Origin: Pseudomonadales bacterium
GTDB taxonomy: Bacteria; Pseudomonadota; Gammaproteobacteria; Pseudomonadales; Azotimanducaceae
DNA length: 64,000 bases
Reading direction: 5' to 3'
Assembly (NCBI GenBank): GCA_028285415.1
Contig: JANQPF010000009.1
Span: forward strand, 496,001 to 560,000
Notes under the pieces: generated by a model
What the model saw: the letters and a program-made list of their open reading frames with translations, nothing else
Databases searched by the model: none
Told to the model about the DNA's origin: nothing
Part shown: positions 8,788 to 18,200 of the stretch, piece after piece
Numbering within the stretch: the first letter of the stretch is position 1
Layout of the letters: the number at the start of each line of letters is the position of its first letter
Program-made: the position numbers and the translations under genes

Positions 8788-9930
8788 CTAGGCTAGACAC
8801 GTTACGTTTACCCGATCCGGGATGCTACCGTTTTCGCAGGCGCGCAGGAGGTGTTTCCGAACGGTCTCGTTGGTTTCCCAACCGCGGCAGACAAGGAGCA
8901 CACCATCTGCGGTGTGTACGTCTTCCATCAGTACCATGTTGTCCACCAATCTTGAAATCTCGACTGATTCTCCATCGGATTGCCTGGGCTCGCCGAGAAC
9001 CCGGCCCGCTGCACTCAACACATCTTCGTCATACCAGGCCTTCTGTTTATCAAGAATCAGCAACGTGTCGCTGACAGAACGTCCCTGGCACTGCGCTTCG
9101 TCGATGGTCAAACAGACGCGCAACACCTTGGCCGCTTGAGGAACATCGAGATAACTCTCGCTGGGATACCCTGTTCCGTCGGCATTGTGCAGCTGACACT
9201 GTATGCTCTGCGCGACCGACTCAAAACGTGGAATTCTCATCATCAAATCAGCACCCTCTTTGAGATGCTCGTAGTACTCCTCAATCACATCGGGCTCCAA
9301 AGCCGTCCCCTTCGTCAGGCGTTCAACGAGTTCTCCGTCTGCGTTGATACAGCCAATCTGGGACAGCAACGCCGTGGTACGCAAACTCCAGTCGCACGAA
9401 AACCCGGCTTCTTTCGCGAGTCTCTCGGCTAGATCAGCAAGGCGTTGGCTCTTGCCAAACACTTGCGGGTTAGAAAGAGACAACAGTTGCGCTAGAAGAT
9501 CTACGCTGCCCTGGACGGTTCTTTCAAGCAGATCTTTTTCGACGCGACGTTGCTGAAAGTGAGCTACCGCATCTCGTAAGACACTTTCCAACTCCTCTCG
9601 CTCACATGGTTTTGTCAAGAATCGATACACGTCACTATCATTTATCGCAGTGACGGCCGTCTGTTGGTCTGCATTTCCGGTCAGCATGATGCGGACTGTT
9701 TCGGGAGTTTCGCGCCGTACCTCTGAAAGAAACTCGGCTCCGTTCATTTCTGGCATCTGCATGTCAGAGACGACAACCGCAAATGGCCCCTCATTCCTAA
9801 TGCTATCGAGGCCCTGCGGCCCACTCTCTGCGAATGACAGGTCAAACGATTTTCGCAGGGTCCTTCGAATACCGTCCAGAACGGCGGGTTCATCATCAAC
9901 GAACAGAATCTTTGCCGCTTCAGTCTCCAT
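8788..9930 (-). CDS. Response regulator, REC with degenerate HD-GYP domain
   Basis: A 380-residue protein. The ATG at 9930 is preferred over the upstream GTG at 9948 because AGGAAGAAG precedes it. The receiver domain has Asp12-Asp13, phosphoacceptor Asp56 (VSDMQMP) and FLTKPC. The C-terminal region follows the RpfG-like HD-GYP layout and keeps the GYP stretch (HNADGTGYP, 248-256). The catalytic HD is replaced by Ser190-Gln191 (LLSQIGC), and an earlier helix reads FGKSQRLADLAE where a His is usual. Metal binding and c-di-GMP hydrolysis are therefore doubtful; a binding or adaptor role is more likely. It is divergent from the peroxidase gene. Confidence 0.8.
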   Translation of the reverse strand: METEAAKILFVDDEPAVLDGIRRTLRKSFDLSFAESGPQGLDSIRNEGPFAVVVSDMQMPEMNGAEFLSEVRRETPETVRIMLTGNADQQTAVTAINDSDVYRFLTKPCEREELESVLRDAVAHFQQRRVEKDLLERTVQGSVDLLAQLLSLSNPQVFGKSQRLADLAERLAKEAGFSCDWSLRTTALLSQIGCINADGELVERLTKGTALEPDVIEEYYEHLKEGADLMMRIPRFESVAQSIQCQLHNADGTGYPSESYLDVPQAAKVLRVCLTIDEAQCQGRSVSDTLLILDKQKAWYDEDVLSAAGRVLGEPRQSDGESVEISRLVDNMVLMEDVHTADGVLLVCRGWETNETVRKHLLRACENGSIPDRVNVTCLA

Positions 9931-9953
9931 ATCACTTCTTCCTCTCACAGAAT

Positions 9954-9970
9954 TTGTCGCAACTCTGGAC
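9954..9970 (+). promoter_or_regulatory. Shared promoter motif TTGTCGCAACTnnGGAC, copy 2
   Basis: TTGTCGCAACTCTGGAC lies in the divergent region between the REC-HD-GYP-like gene and the peroxidase gene. It ends 62 bp before the peroxidase ATG, nearly the same spacing as copy 1 before the REC-HDOD gene. It could serve either or both divergent genes. Confidence 0.45.
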
Positions 9971-10031
9971 GTTTATCCAATCCGTCGTTGCCTAATCTAA
10001 AAGTAGACTAGTTCAAAGCACCCGCGACGTT

Positions 10032-11066
10032 ATGGCCAAGTTTGTCCCAGATTGTGTTGCACCTCGTTCAAGCCGCATATGCCCAACTATGTTTTTGGTT
10101 ATCGTGTGCGCGGCCTGCTCTGAACGGGAAGAGCTTACGCGCCCACCGGTCATGCAGGTGGTTGATTCCACTTCTCAATATCAATCGGGGATAGCCCCCA
10201 TACCGGAAAGGACCTTGAACCCGACATCTCTCGTAATGTTGGGAAAGCAGCTGTTTCACGACACACGACTTTCCGCCGATGACACCGTTTCGTGTGCAAC
10301 GTGTCACGTCGTTGCGAGTGGCGGTGACGACGGCCACCAGGTATCAACGGGCATTGACGGAAGAACAGGGACACACAATTCACCAACCGTTCTGAATGCA
10401 TCCCTCAATTTTGCGCAGTTCTGGGATGGTCGAGCAGGATCCCTTTTAGAACAAGTCGACGGACCAATCAGCAATCACCTCGAAATGGCAACAACTTGGC
10501 CGGACATCGTTTCAAAACTCAGCCGTGACGCAGAAATGTTGCAGAGGTTTAACGCTGCAGGTTTTGATCAGATCAACGAGCACGCGATCAAAGCAGCAAT
10601 CGTCGCCTACGAGCGCCAACTCGTGACGCCCAACTCTAGATTTGATCGCTACCTCAAAGGCGAGGAGAGTGCGATTACTGAGTCTGAAAAAAATGGGTTT
10701 GAACTCTTTACAGCACTCGGTTGCATCTCCTGCCACCAGGGTAAAAACGTTGGGGGCAACATGTTTCAGCGATTCGGAGTGTACGAAAACTTCTACGCCA
10801 GGCATGGAGAGCCTCCTCCTGAGTCTCTAGGTCGGTACAACGTGACCGGTGAGGATCGCGACATCCATGTATTCAAGGTCCCTTCCCTGCGAAACGTATC
10901 GCTGACCGCGCCCTATTTTCATGATGGTTCAGTGGGTTCGCTGAGCGAGGCCGTGACCATAATGGCGAAATACCAACTTGGCCTCGAGCTGGAGGAGCAA
11001 CAGATTATCGACCTGGTGGCGTTTCTTACCTCTCTTGAGGGACAAGTTGATGAGAGGTTGAAGTGA
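10032..11066 (+). CDS. Di-haem cytochrome c peroxidase (CcpA/MauG family)
   Basis: A 344-residue exported protein. A positively charged N-terminus and hydrophobic PTMFLVIVCAAC stretch suggest a signal peptide, possibly lipoprotein type although the lipobox is not canonical. It has two CxxCH haem sites, C88-A-T-C91-H92 and C231-I-S-C234-H235, in the spacing of bacterial di-haem peroxidases. Family motifs LGKQLFHDTRLS, NSPTVLNAS, FWDGRAGSL and KVPSLRNVSLTAPYFHDG are present. Members reduce periplasmic H2O2 or oxidise protein and small-molecule substrates. Its TGA overlaps the GTG of the histidine kinase, so production of the two is coupled. It may be part of the sensory input. Confidence 0.9.
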   Translation: MAKFVPDCVAPRSSRICPTMFLVIVCAACSEREELTRPPVMQVVDSTSQYQSGIAPIPERTLNPTSLVMLGKQLFHDTRLSADDTVSCATCHVVASGGDDGHQVSTGIDGRTGTHNSPTVLNASLNFAQFWDGRAGSLLEQVDGPISNHLEMATTWPDIVSKLSRDAEMLQRFNAAGFDQINEHAIKAAIVAYERQLVTPNSRFDRYLKGEESAITESEKNGFELFTALGCISCHQGKNVGGNMFQRFGVYENFYARHGEPPPESLGRYNVTGEDRDIHVFKVPSLRNVSLTAPYFHDGSVGSLSEAVTIMAKYQLGLELEEQQIIDLVAFLTSLEGQVDERLK

Positions 11067-13156
11067 AGAAGCATCTTGTACTCACGCTCTCATTGCTGTT
11101 TTTTTCCGGTGCTGTTTGCTTTTCCTATTTCAAATCCGGTCTCGATGGCCTGCCTGCATTCTGGAAGGCCACCGGCTTGCTGGAACAACTGCTGGTATAC
11201 AACAACGCAATAGAGCGGGAGGCACTCCTGCTGGCAAACGGACGCCGCGTTACGTTCGACCATATGGCAGCTGTGCTCAAAACAACATCGAGGTTCATCG
11301 CAAACGAATCACTCGGAGCTGAACTAACGTCAACAATGGCATCCAAACTAGAACAAACCGAACGTTTCAAAGAACGCCTTGCGGTCTACCGGAACGCGGC
11401 GAGAAACAGCATTCAAGTCATCTATCGAATGAACAGTGAGGACATTCTCAAACAGCTAACTCCCGAAGAGCGTGCTGTCGAAGGTGCGCTCTCTCGAGCA
11501 GTTCTTTCGAGGCTATCGATTCGCGACGAACTCTCCAAATCAAACATGCAGGACACTTTGTTGGAAGTTTCTGGTTTTCAATTTTCGTCTGAGGTTGCGG
11601 CTGACGAATGGGCCGCGATGCTGCGACACGCTTATGTCCTTGAGGAATCGAGCGAGGATGTCCACCAACTCCTGATAGACATAACAGATGACAACCTGGA
11701 GCGAGAGGTTCGAACACAATACGATACAGCCACTGAAATCCACCACGAAGCCGCCGCTCAAGCAAACCGTTGGCGACTTGTTCTGCTGAGCAACTCGCTT
11801 ATTTTGATCTTGCTGCTTTTTCGTGCGGTGCAGCTTGCACTAAGACACAGCACCGAACTGAAAAAATTCAACGACCGGCTCGAATTTCTGGTTAAAGAGC
11901 GAACAGAAGTGCTGGAGAACACAACGCTGCATCTACGCGAAGTGATCGATGAGAACCAAGCTCAACAGCGTTCGTTGACACGATTGTCGGAGGCGTTGGT
12001 CGGTGCGAAGGAAGGCGTGATGGTTCTGGAAGGCGACCATACTGTTCTCTTCGCAAACGACGCATACGCTAACATGTTCGACTACGACTTGGGCCAGCTC
12101 ATCGGCAACACACACCCACCTTCCCAACACACGGCGAAAATCCTCTCGATATCAAAGATGCAAGATCCATCGGAACAGGACGACTTCGACCTGTCTCTCA
12201 ATTCGGCTCAAGGTGATGTAAAAACGCTGGAGTTCTCAGTTGGTACGATCGCTAACGAACAGCAACACGCTCCAGAGTACCTTGTGATTGCGCGAGATGT
12301 TTCAGAACGTCGAAAACTGGAAAGTCAACTCGCACAGGCACAAAAACTTGAATCGGTGGGACAACTCGCCGCTGGAATCGCACACGAGATCAACACACCG
12401 ACACAATACGCATCAAACAATCTGCAGTTTATGGGAGAGGCATGGGACGATATAGAACCCCTATTCGATCACTTGAATGCATTTCAGGAGAGTGGCGATT
12501 TGGACCCCAACTCGCTGCAATCCGATTGGGAAAAAGCTGATATGGCATACCTGCGCGAGGAAGTCCCACTGGCTTTGAACCAAGCCCGATCTGGTCTCGA
12601 ACAGATTGCCAACATCGTGCTTGCGATGAAAAACTTCGCACACCCCGGTGCGGAAAACCTCGAAGCCACAGACGTAAACGCCGCCATACGAGATACGATC
12701 ACCATCGCTAAGAGCGAGTGGAAATACGTTGCCGACGTGGAGACAGACTTCGACGACACTGCCCCACCCATTCCCGCTGTACGTTCCGCTTTGAATCAAG
12801 TGTGGCTGAATCTGATCGTGAACTCGGCGCATGCAATCGAAAACGTAGTCGGCGGCTCCGACAGCAAGGGTAAGATTCAAATCTCAACTCGAGTCGGCGA
12901 AGACAGCTTGATCGTCAAATTCAAAGACTCCGGCTCCGGTATTCCAGAGGATATTCAGGCCAAGGTGTTCGACCCCTTTTTCACGACAAAAAGCGTCGGC
13001 AAAGGATCAGGACAGGGTCTCGCGATAGCAAGGTCAGTGATCACAGATCAGCACAGAGGACACATATCGCTTATCTCGAGCGCAGATCAAGGGACGGAGT
13101 TCACCATCAAATTACCGCTCGAGAGAAACGAGGAAAGCCTCCAACAGGCAGGCTAG
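11063..13156 (+). CDS. Membrane histidine kinase (periplasmic helical sensor - PAS - HisKA - HATPase)
   Basis: A 697-residue protein from a GTG overlapping the peroxidase stop. Transmembrane segments at about 5-22 and 238-258 bound an all-helical periplasmic region of about 215 residues that resembles the DAHL sensor type. A coiled coil (about 262-305) and a PAS domain (about 310-411) follow. The H-box is LAAGIAHEINTP with phospho-acceptor His441. The HATPase has N-box NLIVNSAHAI, G1 DSGSGIP, FDPFFTTK and GSGQGLAIA. There is no receiver domain, so it should phosphorylate the two neighbouring response regulators. Coupling to a periplasmic peroxidase suggests redox or peroxide sensing (inference). 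Confidence 0.85.
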   Translation: MKKHLVLTLSLLFFSGAVCFSYFKSGLDGLPAFWKATGLLEQLLVYNNAIEREALLLANGRRVTFDHMAAVLKTTSRFIANESLGAELTSTMASKLEQTERFKERLAVYRNAARNSIQVIYRMNSEDILKQLTPEERAVEGALSRAVLSRLSIRDELSKSNMQDTLLEVSGFQFSSEVAADEWAAMLRHAYVLEESSEDVHQLLIDITDDNLEREVRTQYDTATEIHHEAAAQANRWRLVLLSNSLILILLLFRAVQLALRHSTELKKFNDRLEFLVKERTEVLENTTLHLREVIDENQAQQRSLTRLSEALVGAKEGVMVLEGDHTVLFANDAYANMFDYDLGQLIGNTHPPSQHTAKILSISKMQDPSEQDDFDLSLNSAQGDVKTLEFSVGTIANEQQHAPEYLVIARDVSERRKLESQLAQAQKLESVGQLAAGIAHEINTPTQYASNNLQFMGEAWDDIEPLFDHLNAFQESGDLDPNSLQSDWEKADMAYLREEVPLALNQARSGLEQIANIVLAMKNFAHPGAENLEATDVNAAIRDTITIAKSEWKYVADVETDFDDTAPPIPAVRSALNQVWLNLIVNSAHAIENVVGGSDSKGKIQISTRVGEDSLIVKFKDSGSGIPEDIQAKVFDPFFTTKSVGKGSGQGLAIARSVITDQHRGHISLISSADQGTEFTIKLPLERNEESLQQAG

Positions 13157-13460
13157 CGGTACTCAGGGGTTAGGTCACGGCTTTATCCGACCGTGGCCAA
13201 GATACCCCCGGCAACTGACTGGCGTTGGACCATGAACCCGGTCCGATGAACTACTTTCTGGAGAGTTACGAACCTGGTGCAACCAAATGCCGGCGAGGAT
13301 AGTGCTCCGGCCAAAGTCGCTGGTGTTTTTACACGAGTTAGACGCGGCTTTCATCGGTAATCCGGCAGTCGCCCGGTCAGAACCAGTGGTTTTGTTCGAC
13401 ACCGTCACCATTTGAATTGCCAAGCCCCTCAACCTGAGCTAAATTTAAACGGTCGTTTGA
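13157..13460. other. Intergenic region with an imperfect hairpin
   Basis: About 300 bp without a convincing gene. Shortly after the kinase stop, GGTCACGG (13173-13180) can pair with CCGTGGCC (13191-13198) across a 10-nt loop with one G-T pair. No T-run follows, so it is at best a weak terminator. The right end carries the TetR operator listed separately. Nothing else is recognised. Confidence 0.4.
13447..13458. promoter_or_regulatory. TetR-type operator AAACGGTCGTTT
   Basis: AAACG-GT-CGTTT is a perfect dyad of 5-bp arms. It extends to TTAAACG/CGTTTGA with one mismatch. It sits immediately before the TetR gene of the RND operon and touches its first possible ATG (13461). Short AAACG-type palindromes are typical operators for this class, so autorepression of the efflux operon is likely. 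Confidence 0.55.
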
Positions 13461-13481
13461 ATGAATCAGCCGGGAGGCCAG

Positions 13482-14114
13482 ATGCCTGTGGCAGCAACAC
13501 GCGGGGCCAGCAGTACCCGCGAGCGTATTCTCGACGCGGCGGAGTCGCTCTTCATCGAGCACGGCTACGCGGCGACGTCGCTGCGCGCCATTACTACAGC
13601 CGCTGATGTGAACCTTGCCGCCGCGCACTATCACTTCGGCTCCAAATTCGACCTCCTGGCCGCCGTGTTTCACCGGCGTATCGAGCCCGTCGAGCGCGGC
13701 CGGCTCGAAGCGCTGGATGCGCTGGAACGGCAGGAAGCGCCGTTTTCGGTGCGCGACGTGGTGTACGCCTTCCTGAGTCCCATGTACGGCGCGGAAGCCG
13801 ACGACCTGCTGGACGTACTGCCGGACCTGATTGGCCGTATTTACGCCGAACCCGAGTCGCTGACCAAACCGCTCCTGGAGGGCGAATTCTCTGGCGTTGC
13901 CGGCCGCTATCTGACCGCTCTGGGCCAAGCCCTGCCCGACGTGCCGCCGGCTGAATTGCGCTGGCGTTTTCATTTCACGATCGGCGCGATGATCCAGCTG
14001 CTGCGGTTCCGGGCACCGCTGGGTTTGACGGCTGAACGCGCTGACTTCGTGGGGTCGCTGGACCGCCTGGTGGACTATGTCGTCGCCGGGCTCGAGCAGG
14101 AGCGCACCTCATGA
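13482..14114 (+). CDS. TetR family repressor of the RND efflux operon
   Basis: A 210-residue regulator. The ATG at 13482 has GGAGG 4 nt upstream. The ATG at 13461 has no ribosome site and abuts the operator, so it is less likely though in frame (217 residues). The N-terminal HTH is clear: RERILDAAESLFIEHGYAATSLRAITTAADVNLAAAHYHFGSK in two consecutive stretches of the TetR_N pattern. The C-terminal ligand domain is helical (LRFRAPLGLTAERADF). Its stop overlaps the membrane-fusion gene (ATGA), giving a TetR-MFP-RND operon that it probably represses in response to a pump substrate. Confidence 0.85.
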   Translation: MPVAATRGASSTRERILDAAESLFIEHGYAATSLRAITTAADVNLAAAHYHFGSKFDLLAAVFHRRIEPVERGRLEALDALERQEAPFSVRDVVYAFLSPMYGAEADDLLDVLPDLIGRIYAEPESLTKPLLEGEFSGVAGRYLTALGQALPDVPPAELRWRFHFTIGAMIQLLRFRAPLGLTAERADFVGSLDRLVDYVVAGLEQERTS

Positions 14115-15292
14115 AACGGATCATTCTGCCCATTGTCATCCTCCTGGCGGGTTTTGGTCTCGCCGCGCTGATTGTTGCCACGGGACCGACGCTCGAGTCG
14201 CAGGCGCCACCACCGTCTTCACCGCTGGTGCGCACGTGGGTGGCTGAAGCCCAGGCTGTCCGCCTCGCAACCCGCGCGCACGGCACGGTGCTGCCGCGCA
14301 CCGAAAGCGAGTTGGTGCCCGAAGTGGCCGGACGCATTGTGCGAATCTCTCCAGCCATGGTGTCCGGCGGATTCTTCAAAGCCAACGACGTGCTTTTCGA
14401 GATTGACCCACTCGACTACGAACTGGCGCTGGAGCAGGCCCGCGCCGGTGTTGCTTCAGCCAGCAGCGAGTTTCAGAACGCGCAGCGTGCGCACACCCGT
14501 CAGCAGGACCTGGCGCAGCGCCAATCCACCAGCGAATCGTTGCGCGACGAAGCGCTGAATCGGCTGCACGTTGCCAGAGCCGGCCTGCGCCAGGCGCAGG
14601 CGCAGCTTGCGCGGGCAGAACGCGATCTGGCCCGCACGCAGGTGCGTGCGCCCTATGACGGTCGCGTGCGGACTGAGCGCGTGGACGTGGGACAGTTTGT
14701 CAATCGAGGCGCCTCCGTAGCAACTATATATGCCATCGACTACGCTGAGGTGCGCCTGCCCGTGCATGACGAAGAGCTGGCCTATCTGGACCTGGCCCTC
14801 GATCAGGGCATGTCCGAGCAACGGCCTACGGCGCTCCTGCGCGCGGCGTTTGCCGGGCAGGAACATTCCTGGGAGGGCACGATCGTTCGCACCGAAGGGG
14901 AGCTCGATCCACAGACCCGTATGATCAATCTGGTTGCCCGGGTGGATGCGCCCTACGAAACCATCGGCGATCGGCCGCCGCTGGCGGTGGGTCTCTTCGT
15001 GGAAGCCGCGATCCAAGGGCCCATGGTGAACAACGTGTTTGTTCTGCCCCGCTCGGCGCTCCAGAACAACGATCAGCTCTACGTGGTGCGTGAGGACAAC
15101 ACGCTGGAATTTCGTAACGCAGAGATTCTGCGCATCGTGGAGGAAGACGTGTACGTGACCGGCGGCCTCACCGCCGGTGACGTGGTTGTGCTGTCGACCG
15201 TAACGAACGCGGTGCCCGGCATGGCGGTGCGCCCCGTTCGCCCGACAGAAGCCGTGAGCACCGCTTACGGCGGCGAGGCAGTCGGCTCATGA
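14111..15292 (+). CDS. RND efflux membrane fusion protein (HlyD/AcrA type)
   Basis: A 393-residue periplasmic adaptor anchored by an N-terminal hydrophobic segment (IILPIVILLAGFGLAALIVA). It shows the usual order: a lipoyl/barrel-sandwich half (GTVLPRTESELVPEVAGRI), an alpha-hairpin rich in Ala/Gln/Arg (about 115-175), the second lipoyl half (TQVRAPYDGRVRTERVDVGQFVNRG) and a beta-barrel domain. It bridges the inner-membrane RND pump encoded next and an outer-membrane channel that must be encoded elsewhere. It overlaps both neighbours by 4 bp. Confidence 0.9.
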   Translation: MKRIILPIVILLAGFGLAALIVATGPTLESQAPPPSSPLVRTWVAEAQAVRLATRAHGTVLPRTESELVPEVAGRIVRISPAMVSGGFFKANDVLFEIDPLDYELALEQARAGVASASSEFQNAQRAHTRQQDLAQRQSTSESLRDEALNRLHVARAGLRQAQAQLARAERDLARTQVRAPYDGRVRTERVDVGQFVNRGASVATIYAIDYAEVRLPVHDEELAYLDLALDQGMSEQRPTALLRAAFAGQEHSWEGTIVRTEGELDPQTRMINLVARVDAPYETIGDRPPLAVGLFVEAAIQGPMVNNVFVLPRSALQNNDQLYVVREDNTLEFRNAEILRIVEEDVYVTGGLTAGDVVVLSTVTNAVPGMAVRPVRPTEAVSTAYGGEAVGS

Positions 15293-18200
15293 AACCCATC
15301 ATCGCCTGGTTCGCCAACAATCACGTGGCAGCCAATCTGCTGATGGGGCTGATCATTCTCGGCGGCCTGGTCACCATTCCCCAGATCCCCATGAAGTCCT
15401 TCCCCGACATCGATCTGCCGGTCATCACGGTGACGGTGCCCTATCTGGGCGCCGCGCCCGAAGAGGTAGAGGAAGGGGTCTGCGTGCGGATCGAAGAAGA
15501 GCTCGAAGGCATCGAGGGCGTCAAAGAGATCACCTCCAACGCCAACGAAGGCCAGTGCAGCGTGAGCGTTGAGCTGTTTGAAGATGCGGACGAATCAAAA
15601 GCCCTCGACGACGTGAAGAACCGCGTGGACGCCATCGACACGTTCCCCGAAGAGACCGAGAAACCCATCATCAATCTGCTCGAGCCGGTGCGGAACGTAC
15701 TGGACATCACGATCACCGGACCGCAGGACGAGCGGACGCTGAAAGAGCTGGGGCACCAAGTCCGAGACGACATCACCCAGCTCCCCGGCGTCACGCAAGC
15801 GAGAGTTTCGAATACGCGCGCCTACGAGATTTCCATCGAAGTCTCGGAAGAATCGCTGCGCCGCAACGGGCTGACTTTCGACGAGGTCGCGCGAGCGGTG
15901 CGCTCAGGCTCCCTCGACCTCCCGGGCGGCGCCATCAAAACCGAAGCCGGTGAGGTGTTGCTGCGCACCAAGGGCCAGGCCTACTGGGGCGACGAGTTCC
16001 AGGAGTTGGTTGTAAAAACCCGGGCGGATGGCACCCGGCTTTATCTGAAAGACGTCGCCTCAGTCATCGACGGTTTTGCCGACACCGATCAATCCTTGCG
16101 CTTCAACGGCAAACCCGCCGCACTCATTCGCGTACAGCGCATCGGCGAGCAGGACCTGGAGCACATTGCGGCAACGGTGAAGAACTACATCGCCGAGGCA
16201 CAGCTGCCCGAGGGTGTGGAGCTCACCATCTGGAACGACGACTCGGTGATGCTGAGCGATCGATTGAACACGCTGCTCGACTCCGGCCGCCAGGGATTTC
16301 TCATGGTACTGGTGCTGCTGGCGCTGTTCCTGCGCCCGCGCCTGGCGTTCTGGGTGAGCGTGGGCGTACCGGTTGCGTTTCTGGGTGCGCTGTTTCTCAT
16401 CAACGTGATTGGTCTCAGCATCGACGCCATTTCGCTCTTCGGCTTCATTCTGGTGCTCGGCATTCTCGTGGACGACGCCATTGTCGTCGGCGAAAACGTC
16501 CACTCTCGTCACCAGGAAGGTTTCGGCCAGCTGGAAGGCGCCATCGAAGGCGCGCAACGCGTGACCATCCCGGTGACGTTCGGCGTGCTGACGACGGTGG
16601 CCGCCTTTACGCCGCTGATTTTTGGCGTTGGGTACATGGGTCAGGTCATGACGGTAATCGCGTTGACCGTCATCTGCTGCCTCGTCTTCTCCCTCATCGA
16701 GTCGCAGATGGTGCTGCCCGCACACCTCGGCCACACCAGCGTGAAAGACCCGGCGGCAGAGGTCGGGATGATGATGGTGCCAATCTTCGCGATCCTTCTG
16801 CTGGGCTTTGCATCCGACGTACGCAGCTACCTGGCGCTGGCGATCGGCACGCTCGCCGTCTTTCTGGCGATGCACGCCGCGGGCGCGTGGCGTCCTGTCG
16901 CTGCGCGAGTGCTGAAGTTTCAGAGTGCGTTTGCACGAGGGTTCGAACGCTGGGTACGTACGCGCTTTCACCAGGCTGTGCACAACGCGCTGGAGCTGCG
17001 CTACGTGACCGCCTCCGTTGCGTTCGTGGCGCTGATTTCCGCGTTTGCCATCCTCGCCAGCGGGCGCTTGCCATTCTCTTTCTTTCCGCCGCTCGCGTCG
17101 GACCAGGTGGTCGCGACCCTGACGATGCCGCTCGGGACCAGCGCGCGGGTGACCGACGAAGCGGTCGAGCTTCTGGAAGCGTCCGCACAGAAAGTGAAAG
17201 CGAGGCTCAATGCCGAATACGCAAACGCGCCGCCGGTGACCCACATCATGGCCGCGGTGGGCGACCATCCCAGCGCGGGCAACGGCCCACCTAGCGCATC
17301 GGTGACGCCAACCGGGACGGCAACCGGGCATCTGGGCGAGGTCGTGATGCAGTTGACCCCCAGTCAGACGCGCGCGATCCGTACCCGTGAGGTTGCCGAT
17401 ATCTGGCGCGAGGTCAACGGCCCCATCGCCGACGCCGTGGAGCTGAAGTTCAATTCCACAATTTTCACCGCGGGCAACGACATCGACATACAGCTCGAAG
17501 GGGACAACGTGGATGAGCTGCGGGAGATTGCGGCCAATCTACGCGCCAAGCTGGCAACCTACCCCGGCGTGCTCGACATCACCGACTCGTTCCGCTCAGG
17601 TAAGCAGGAGCTGAAGCTGTCGATTCTGCCCTCGGGCGAAGCGCTGGGCCTGACGCTGGCTGATCTCGCGCGGCAGGTCCGTCAGGCGTTTTACGGAGAA
17701 GAAGCGCAGCGCATACAACGCGGGCGCGACGATGTGCGTGTGATGGTACGTTACACGGCGGACGAGCGCCGCACGCTGGGTGCGCTGGACACGATGCGCA
17801 TCCGCACGCCGCAGGGCTACGAAGTCCCTTTCGACACGGTGGCCCGCGCTGAACTCGGCCGCGGCTTCTCATCAATCAAACGCGCCGATTCGCGCCGGGT
17901 GGTGAACGTTATCGCTGACGTGGACCGCAGCCAGATCACCGCGAACGAAGTCATTGCCGATCTCAACGCAGGGCCCATGCAGGCGCTGATGGCCAACCAC
18001 CCCCGCGTCTCATACAGCCTGGAGGGCCAGCAGGCCGATCAGAGCGAGTCGATCGCCAGCCTCGGACCGCTGTACCTGATTGCACTCTTCGTGATCTACG
18101 CCATGCTCGCAATTCCACTGCGGGCGTACACCCTGCCGTTGATCATCATGAGCGTGATCCCCTTTGCCTTCATGGGGGCCGTGTGGGGTCACCTGATCAT

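Noticed and set aside
16060-17331. A 423-codon frame on the minus strand across the RND gene
   Set aside because: It lies antisense to a clear RND pump, and its low-complexity Arg/His-rich product is typical of shadow frames in GC-rich DNA.
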